Of a stretch of DNA of 64,000 nt, positions 33,014 to 64,000 are shown one piece after another. Under the pieces are notes generated by a model. It did no database searches, was not told where the DNA came from, and worked only from the letters and a program-made list of their open reading frames with translations. The first letter of the stretch is position 1. Every line of letters starts with the position of its first letter. The stretch is from positions 3,989,442 through 4,053,441 of the forward strand of contig NC_087392.1 in NCBI RefSeq assembly GCF_963675165.1. Reading direction: 5' to 3'. This DNA comes from Halichondria panicea (taxonomy: Eukaryota; Porifera; Demospongiae; Suberitida; Halichondriidae). The translations under genes and the position numbers were made by a program.

Positions 33014-35275
33014 CTATAGTTCCTCTACAGTCTCGTTGTCTTCTTCATCCTCAGATGAAGGTTCTTTGTTCTTCACTTCTGCTCCAGGAATCTTGTTAGA
33101 AAACTTCTTTAGCTTTGCCACAAAGAACCCGTCCATGTTGTGAGTGTGAGAGTAAATTCTCCTCGTTAGTGAAAGAGAGGGGTGAAAACGTTTTTCTCTA
33201 TAGCGACAAAACCCCTCAGCTCCTAACTCTAGTCCGGTGGGAACTAGCTTGACGTGCCGTCTCTTGAGAGCGTAATCCACGACCCATTCGTTCTCCTCAA
33301 CCAGTACCGAGCACGTTGAGTAGACCAAATAACCTCCGCTTGATGAATTAGCATCAAGACAATCCAGAGCCGTAAGAATGAGCTGTTTTTGGAGGTGAGA
33401 GCTCTTCAAAATGTCTCTTTCTGTCTTGCTCGTCTTTACCGAAGGATCTTTCGATATGACACCAGTTCCACTGCAAGGTGCGTCCAATAAAATCCGATCA
33501 AAGCCGGTCATGACTTGAGTAAACATTCGGCCATCGTAATTGCACACAATCGTATTGCTAACTCCGAGTCTGTGACTATTCGCAACAAGTGATTTGGTCC
33601 GATCTTTGTTGGAATCGTTTGCTATAATAAGCCCGGTGTTCTTCATGAGCTGAGCAATATAGGTAGTCTTTCCACCAGGAGAGGCACACATGTCCAGGAT
33701 TCTCTCATTTTCTTGAGGAGCCAAAGCGATAACCGGAAGCATTGAAGAGGCTCCCTGCAACATGTAATGACCAGCCAAATACTCAGGAGTGGCACCAATC
33801 GGGACTGAGCTATCATAGACTACTAAACCAACTTTTGACCATTTTCCAATTGGATCCAGATTTACCCCTCGAGATATCAAAGCCTGGGCAAGATCTCTTC
33901 TTCGTGTTTTGAGGGTATTTGTTCGAATGGTCACGGGTCGCTGTGTTTCACAAGCTTCCAAGAATTCCAAAAGCTCAGATACTTTGAACAAATCCATAAA
34001 CGTCTCGATTAGAAACTCGCTGTAGCCATAGTAGGTCATTAGATCTGCACGAAGCAAGGCTAGATACTCCGTTCGAGATTTTCCCTCTTGCCGAAGCTTC
34101 TTGAAGTTGCACAGGACGTGAACAACCTCTTTTATCCGCTGATTGACATTCTGCAAATCTTGTGGCTCATTTGCAATCTCTTCTAAAGTAGGCAGTTCGA
34201 AGACATCAGAATCTGCTATGTTTTCGGTCAACTCTGCTTTTGCAAGAAGTTTGTCAGCCTTCTTTTTGCGATCAAGTTTTTTTGATTTTTTCTCCATTGT
34301 AGTCATCTCCTCATCTTTGTCTGAGTCATCAGAGTCATTGTCCGTACCATCGAAATTATCATCCATTACTTCATCTTCTGAGCTGTCAGTATCTTGTAGG
34401 TTGCCCAGGGTTACCTCTCCGTCTTCTGTGCAACAATAGGAAGAGTGATAAATTCAGCATAATGACCGAAAAAGTAGTTTTTACGATAAATGGGGGGTTG
34501 TGTACAAACTGGACAGAAATAATGGTTGCTAGACAAGGATAGTCAGAGCACCATACCACTAGTGGCGTACCATTGTCCATCATCTCGTCTTCTGAGCTTT
34601 CCACACCTTGTAGGTTGCCAAGGGTTACTTCTCCGTCATCACTGCCTGTGTAATAACAAACAGCATTGATCAATTGATTTTACTTTTCATTACAGAACAA
34701 AATGACCACATTAGCAATAATTATCTGGGATCAAAGTTCGTGACACCGAATGACTCATAACATAATTATTGCAAACAGGATAAAGAGGATTACAAACTAA
34801 GCACAGAAACAATATATTTCTACTTTATATCCCTATGACCGGCCGTACCTTCATCATCACTGTTTCCATCGCTTCCTCCACTCAGTAAGTCCTGCTTGAA
34901 CGAGACATGGCTCTTCTTGCTTGGTGTTGACGTTGGCTTTATACTCGGTTTCAGCCACTTTTGATTATCATCGCTGTAACCTACCGGTACCAGCCGATCA
35001 GCACCCTCAACCAATATTGGAGCTTCCTCGTCCAAAGATTTGACAGCTTTTCGTCTCTCCTGCTTTTTTCGAGCGATTTCTTCACGAGCAGTCTTAGCAG
35101 CAGCGATGAGTTTAGATCTCCTGCGAGCTCTTTGCTTGATTCTTCCTCCAACTTGGCCTTGTTTGACGCCAAGAGCATCTTCAGCGCTAGGAATAGCAGG
35201 TGCAGCTTGCTTCCTGGCCTTTCTGCCAGGCCCTCGCCTGTCCTTTAGCTCTTTTCTCTCCTTAGTTCGGCCCAT
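33014..35275 (-). CDS. NOP2: rRNA cytosine-C5 methyltransferase NOP2
   Basis: Three exons (35275-34849, 34645-34571, 34425-33014) give 637 aa. The basic, acidic-patched N-terminus (MGRTKERKELKDRRGPGR) is typical. The C-terminal half is the NOL1/NOP2/Sun methyltransferase: SAM-binding CASPGGKTTYIAQLM, catalytic LDAPCSGTGVISKDP and YSTCSVLVEENEWVVD, which carry the two catalytic cysteines. NOP2 modifies the large-subunit rRNA in the nucleolus and is needed for 60S assembly. Exon 2 (25 codons, phase 1-1) repeats the start of exon 3: GEVTLGNLQGVESSEDE versus GEVTLGNLQDTDSSEDE. Length is near the yeast protein. Confidence 0.95.
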
Positions 35276-35385
35276 ACTGTACTACAGCTAGATATCTTCT
35301 TTGATGCGCCACGTGGATATGGCCACATGGGTGGAAGGGATCACGTGATGTTTCTTATGGCCTTTGACCTTTATAACCACATTTA

Positions 35386-35676
35386 CCGTACTTATTCGAT
35401 TTAAAGCGACACTTTTAAATAATTACGAAGCCAGAGGTCGTTTCTTTTGGAGGTTGAATTGGAGGTTAATTGTACTGTCCTCGATTATAGGCCGCTTAAA
35501 TTACATTGTTTCTTGCGGCTTGGAATCGAGGATGTGGTTTGACCTCTATTTAGGACGCGACATAAAAAAATAATTGTGAACGCTGCAGTCGCTATTATTT
35601 TTTTAAAGGTCAGAAAATTGGAAAAGATCGAGGGTGTCGCATATTTGGAGGGTCGCTTTAAATCGAATAAGTACGG
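35386..35676. mobile_element. TA-flanked MITE between NOP2 and a small gene
   Basis: Perfect inverted ends CCGTACTTATTCGATTTAAA (plus GCGAC) are flanked by TA at 35384-35385 and 35677-35678, which fits a Tc1/mariner-type target. It is noncoding and lies in the space between the divergent NOP2 and 35768-36181 starts. Confidence 0.85.
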
Positions 35677-35767
35677 TATACTCGATCTCAGCACAGCATA
35701 GCTAGCAAGTCAAGTGGGAAATTTCGAACCTCTTCAATCAATATAATTATTATTCAGGCGGTTTTTG

Positions 35768-36181
35768 ATGGATATGGAGTATAATCAACTGATCCAGTAT
35801 GATCAGAATCTGGCAGCATGCTATGAGACAGAGTACCTACTCAGTATGAAAGTGGAGGATCAGGATTTCTATGACTACCCCGATATATCCGAAGTGTCAA
35901 CAAGGTATGCACTACCCAAACCTAACACCTCTGAAGCCCCAATCATGTGTGGTAATGATGACATGGAGATAGACACTACAATATCTTATTCACAAGCACA
36001 AGTGCAGCAAAATCAATCGAGATGCAGTACTTCCAGTAGTGATATCAATGTAAACAACGGTGTTTGTATTCAAAGCACTGCAGTCGGGGAACATTCAAAA
36101 AATGCGATGGTTTGTATAGACGAGGAACATTCTGATGGACCAAATAGAAAGAAAAAATGCTTAAGACAATCAGAATCATAA
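35768..36181 (+). CDS. Small protein of unknown function
   Basis: ATG at 35768 opens 137 codons, ending in TAA. The protein begins MDMEYNQLIQYDQ, is acidic and Asp/Glu/Ser-rich, and ends with a basic cluster PNRKKKCLRQ that could be a nuclear signal. No domain is recognised. It is transcribed away from NOP2 and converges on SYF2, whose stop is 136 bp away. The length in one exon and its position in a gap of just this size favour a real gene, but composition alone cannot prove it. Confidence 0.5.
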   Translation: MDMEYNQLIQYDQNLAACYETEYLLSMKVEDQDFYDYPDISEVSTRYALPKPNTSEAPIMCGNDDMEIDTTISYSQAQVQQNQSRCSTSSSDINVNNGVCIQSTAVGEHSKNAMVCIDEEHSDGPNRKKKCLRQSES

Positions 36182-36317
36182 CTATACAGTATAATACAGT
36201 GCGTCTGTTTTTACCATTGCAATTCCATGTAACATACGGATACCATACAACATAATGATGTTTGTCAACAAAGAGATTGTGCTGAATGAAAGCTTTGTGT
36301 ACAATAGCCAACGGTAT

Positions 36318-38854
36318 TTAAATTGCAGTTCCTCGTTCCAAGTTCTGCTTTATCTCAGTAGTGTACTTGTCATAGAACCGGGACACTTTCTTGTTGAACC
36401 TCATGTTCTTGTCGTTAATGTAGTCCACATCCGCATCCGCAGCGTTGGCTCTCTTTCTCCTGTACTTTCCCCTCTTATCAATCCTGCAGAATCATTACTA
36501 TAGTTGTAGGCATAAAACACATACGTGAGCGCACAATTACATGTCATAAACTAGAGGCTAATAGCAAAACCTCTAATTGATGGAACTTATGTTGTCAAGG
36601 GGTGTTAATTTCTATGCACTTTTAGGACTTGGTTGAGTGTCCTGATATTAAAATTAATTGTGTCCTTATTTCAGGGAGCTCACATTTAGAGCCCTGGGGG
36701 ATTCCACTGTAACTGTAAGCCATGGCTATCACTAAGCAACTTTACACTGGGATGAGCCTAGGGAGCTATTATTACAAGTGCTAGTGATAAGCCAAAGGGG
36801 CTATTATTAAAAGCAAGAGTCCATAATAAAAGAGAGAGAGAGTATTGAACGAAGCCTTGCCTTGTTCGAATGACTTCCTGCGTGAAACGCGTGATCAATT
36901 AATCAAAATTTGGCAATAAAATCACTGCTGCCTCGAGGCAAGTGGCAGCTCTAGGTCGGATTGGTCAGTTACCGAACAGGAAGTAACGTTACTTTCCGAA
37001 TACATCTGATGCAGGTAATGCTTCGTTAGATACTCTCTCTCTTTTATCATACACTCTTGTTAAAAGTTAAATATCGTAACAAATACGTTCAGTGTTATGA
37101 CAACAACTGCTTGCACACTTTCGAACTTCTTACAATAATTAACACTCACTGCTTATCCAGATCAGCGACCATCCTGTCCATGCCAGCCTCTGATGCACCC
37201 CCGTCCCCACCATGCAGCAGTGTGTTCACTGTGGGGTAGAAGTCGGCCCCCATCTTGGCTTTCTGTTTCTCATAGTCGGACATGTTTGGCTCTATCTCCT
37301 TCACTACTCTCTCGTACTGACGATGTTGCAGCTGTGCAAAGTCTGGGTGTTTGTGTGCGTGTGTGTGTGTAGAGAGAGAGAGAGAGGGGGGGGGGGAAGC
37401 ATGTATTATTTAACACTAAATAGTAGCAAATTCTGAATGTGTACTAATTTTAATTACCCCTACAATACAATTACAAGCCAGCGGTATTTACAACTGCAGG
37501 AGTTAATCTTTTTGTTCCACATATACACAATAATTATTGTTTTATCGAGTATTTTAGGTCATGAAATTGAACATTTCCTGCGCTCAAGCTATTGGCCTTC
37601 AAAATAAGTCCTCATTTTAACACGTCATAGCTATTACTTTTTGGGAATTTGGATTAAGAACAAAACGATCTAAGCACATCATTGGACACTAGGATTATAT
37701 AATAGTACGCTTAATAAATTTATTCCCACCTGAAAATCCAGGATCAGGGTTTTTCTTTCGTCTCAATTTCTTCTCTTTTCTCTCAAGGTCAGCAGCGGAC
37801 ACATCCAACAACTTGACCCTGTCATAGTCCTCACCAGCCAACTCAGCTTCCTGGAAGGGAGGGGGGCACAGTAGAGCAATGTATTCATGCTTTAGTTAAG
37901 TATCCTTAAGAATAGAGCTACCGTCTTTTTTCTATTAAATTACAGCACCACCCAGTGGTGCAAAAAAACAACAATAATAGTTAGGCACTTATACTAGAGT
38001 AGCGTTGAGCAATAGAACGTAGAGTACTGGTAGCTGTTTCTGTGGCGCTGTAATTAGAAAAAAGACGGTAATACACATTGTAAACCGCTTTGTATATCAG
38101 GCACACAAATCGATAGTTGGAAATTCAGAATGTTATTAAATACAGTCAAGCAACAGATTAGTCAGTGTTACCTATACACAAAAGCTCATGAGTGCATTCT
38201 CACCTTCTTTGCTTCCTCCTCTGCGAGCTCCCACTCCACTTTTTTCTTGCGAGTCTCCCAGTTGGCCGGCAACTTGTTTCTCTTGTCCTCTTCTACTACC
38301 TCCACATGGTTCAACTTACGAGCCTCATTCTGAAGATACAAATTGCGAGGATTTTGTAACAATGAAAGAATAGTTTAATTGCAAGGAATTAAAAATTGAT
38401 ACAATGTACAGCTATAACTCAGGAGTACATAAACTCCTTAGGTACATGTACATGTAATCTATGGCTATACTACATTCTAATCGTTATTTTCAACTAGTAC
38501 ATGCCCTAGGCATACCCACCGTACATAGCACATGGCAGGCCAAAATATGCTTCGCACATAACACATGTATGTACGTACACACGGCAAATGTACAACGTAA
38601 GGTAGGCATAGACACCTTACCCTTCTTAAATGGAGTTCTCTCAGTCTCTTCATCCTTTCTTCTTTCTTTGCTTTCAGACCAGACTGTGAGCTTGGGCCTG
38701 GGGTAGGATCGGTGACAGAGCTGGGACCGGGAGGTGAGGACTTGGGGTGAGATTCAGGGGAATCAGACTCGTCACTAGAGGTTTCTGGTGACTCATCTTT
38801 CTCTGGGACCGCTTCAGACTCAACAGATGTAGACTGTTGCTCCTCTGAAGACAT
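36318..38854 (-). CDS. SYF2: Pre-mRNA splicing factor SYF2
   Basis: Five exons (38854-38621, 38329-38204, 37850-37730, 37342-37150, 36483-36318) give a 279-aa protein with consistent phases. Conserved text includes [35 protein letters not shown] and [14 protein letters not shown], then [20 protein letters not shown] and [20 protein letters not shown], with the end [15 protein letters not shown]2 is a component of the Prp19-associated spliceosome complex in the nucleus. The first exon has an added Ser/Pro/Glu-rich N-terminus. Introns 2 and 4 hold MITEs. The start lies 233 bp from CEP162, head to head. Confidence 0.95.
36814..37059. mobile_element. MITE of the CAAGAGT family in SYF2 intron 4
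   Basis: The ends CAAGAGTCCATAATAAAAGA and the complementary TCTTTTATCATACACTCTTG are inverted. TTAAAAG is duplicated at 36807-36813 and 37060-37066 (7 bp). The termini and the duplication length match the element at 17691-18146. Confidence 0.8.
37921..38068. mobile_element. TA-flanked MITE in SYF2 intron 2
   Basis: CCGTCTTTTTTCTA at the left and TAGAAAAAAGACGG at the right are inverted, followed inward by TTACAGC(A/G)CCAC. TA flanks both sides. It is 148 bp and noncoding. Confidence 0.8.
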
Positions 38855-39087
38855 TGTAGGAGAGAAAATACACACACACGGTCCAGATGAGTGGTTACTG
38901 GACTGTATAAAGCTACAAAGGTCATGTGCAGTGCAGTGGGTACGGGTCGTGTGGAAGGAAGTTCTGTTGCTAACAAAATGGAGGCTGCAATGAAGTGCTA
39001 ACAACCTCTCTGCTCGCTGAATACAGCTCCATCAGCAGATGTTTAATCATATCTGGACGACGGGACACTTGTGCCTTGCAAGATAAG
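38855..39087. promoter_or_regulatory. Putative bidirectional promoter of SYF2 and CEP162
   Basis: The SYF2 ATG (38854, minus) and CEP162 ATG (39088, plus) are separated by 233 bp with no other gene, so the promoters and 5' leaders of both must share this space. No TATA box is obvious. Confidence 0.5.
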
Positions 39088-63067
<23,980 letters not shown>

Positions 63068-63102
63068 GTGTGTACATGTACAGTACAGTATGTGTTATAA
63101 CT

Positions 63103-64000
63103 AGAGCACTAAAGTGCTAACCCTCGGCTGGTGACATGATTATAAAGAAACCAGAAGAGTGGTACAGATCTAATGCAGTGAATGTAGTACATGTATGTAT
63201 GACTTAGCTGTACGTATGTTTAGTACAGCAACTCAGGAGCAATAAAACCAGACTGGAGGCATGCTGAAACATTTGAGAACAGAGTTTTAGTGATACATGA
63301 GACTAGGATCACCAGCAAAGAAGCCTGGAGTCTTAGAGAAGTGTGGCTCCTGGTCCAGAGTCAGTAAAGCCTCCCGAGACAATAAACCAGTCACAATTCT
63401 AGCTTTCTACTCTAATGACCCTTTTCCATTCTTCCTGATACGGGATCACTTCAGCTACAAATATGTAGATCTACCTCGAATAAAGGTCGCGTGTAGAGCA
63501 GCAACGTGCTCTTAGCTTCTGCTCGCTTTTAAGACAACGAAGCTTTAACATCGAAATATGCCACTTTTAAACTTATTGTATGGAGGCTATCCATGCTGTA
63601 AATGCAGTGCTATGGCATCCAGGTGAGTAGACTCCAAACAAACAAACAGAGCACTGAAGTGCTAATCCTCGGCTGTTGACATGAATAAATACATGTAGAT
63701 GTATGAGTAGCAACAACGTACAATTTATATGAGTAGCTAGCAACAATCTACTTTTAATAGAGACCGGTAAAGGATCACTTCAGCTGCAAATAATTATGTC
63801 GAATTTACCTCAAATAAAGGTTGCGTGTACTAGCCAACGGGCAAGTTCAAGTTCTTAGCTTTTGCTCACTTTTATTTGACAACGAAGCTTTAATATTGGG
63901 AGTTGCCACTATTACTTGTTGTGAGGCTATCCATGCTGTAAACGCAGTGCTATGGCATCCAGGTAAGCAGAGTTAGCAGACTTAGAAACAAGCTTCTTAG
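63103..64000. mobile_element. CTAGAGCACT-family elements at the window end
   Basis: CTAGAGCACTAAAGTGCTAA and CCCTCGGCTG start about 35 bp after the CEP162 exon 13 donor. A second family start (CACTGAAGTGCTAATCCTCG) is at about 63650. Both carry the family interior GCTATCCATGCTGTAAA and ATGGCATCCAGGT. The elements continue past the window. Confidence 0.65.

Overview
The window looks like nuclear DNA of an early-branching animal, most likely a demosponge. It is AT-rich, has many small introns with GT-AG borders, tightly packed conserved eukaryotic genes (CHORDC1, NOP2, SYF2, CEP162), an intron-bearing tRNA-Tyr, a single-exon RING/TRAF/MATH gene, and a kinase-coiled coil-Kelch family of a kind I associate with sponges. 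The species call is an inference from gene content. All genes were read by eye, so exon borders are predictions.

Region 1-16 kb is a duplicated and decaying array on the minus strand. It holds four copies of an intronless kinase-coiled coil-Kelch gene: one complete (12829-15060, 743 aa), one running off the left edge intact (<1-890), and two broken (4966-7218 and 1641-3363). Plus-strand scraps of a SMARCAD1-like SNF2 ATPase lie between and beside them, as if the kinase gene had sat antisense in a SMARCAD1 intron and the whole block had been copied. A Ty3/gypsy element (7.7-11.74 kb, minus) is wedged in. Its integrase is split by an 803-bp DNA transposon with 9-bp target duplications that carries a RecQ-helicase fragment, which resembles a Pack-MULE.

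Region 16-23.3 kb has no intact gene. It contains inverted-repeat elements, a decayed kinase-like gene (about 20.1-21.6 kb) and the 3' part of a non-LTR retrotransposon ORF (minus, 22.1-23.2 kb).

Region 23.5-39 kb is gene-dense: CHORDC1 (+, 11 exons), an alpha-kinase ORF cut by an 803-bp insertion (+), a metallophosphoesterase (-), NOP2 (-, with a duplicated exon), a small unknown protein (+) and SYF2 (-). SYF2 is head-to-head with CEP162 (+).

Region 39-64 kb is the coiled-coil centriolar gene CEP162, which runs off the right edge. Its introns carry an antisense tRNA-Tyr and, in one 16.2-kb intron, five antisense genes: a TRAF-like protein and four tandem copies of a short four-pass membrane protein. 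This part is also rich in inverted-repeat elements, a 650-bp hairpin element with arms made of about 20-bp repeats, and a 500-bp (TG)n/(TGCG)n tract.
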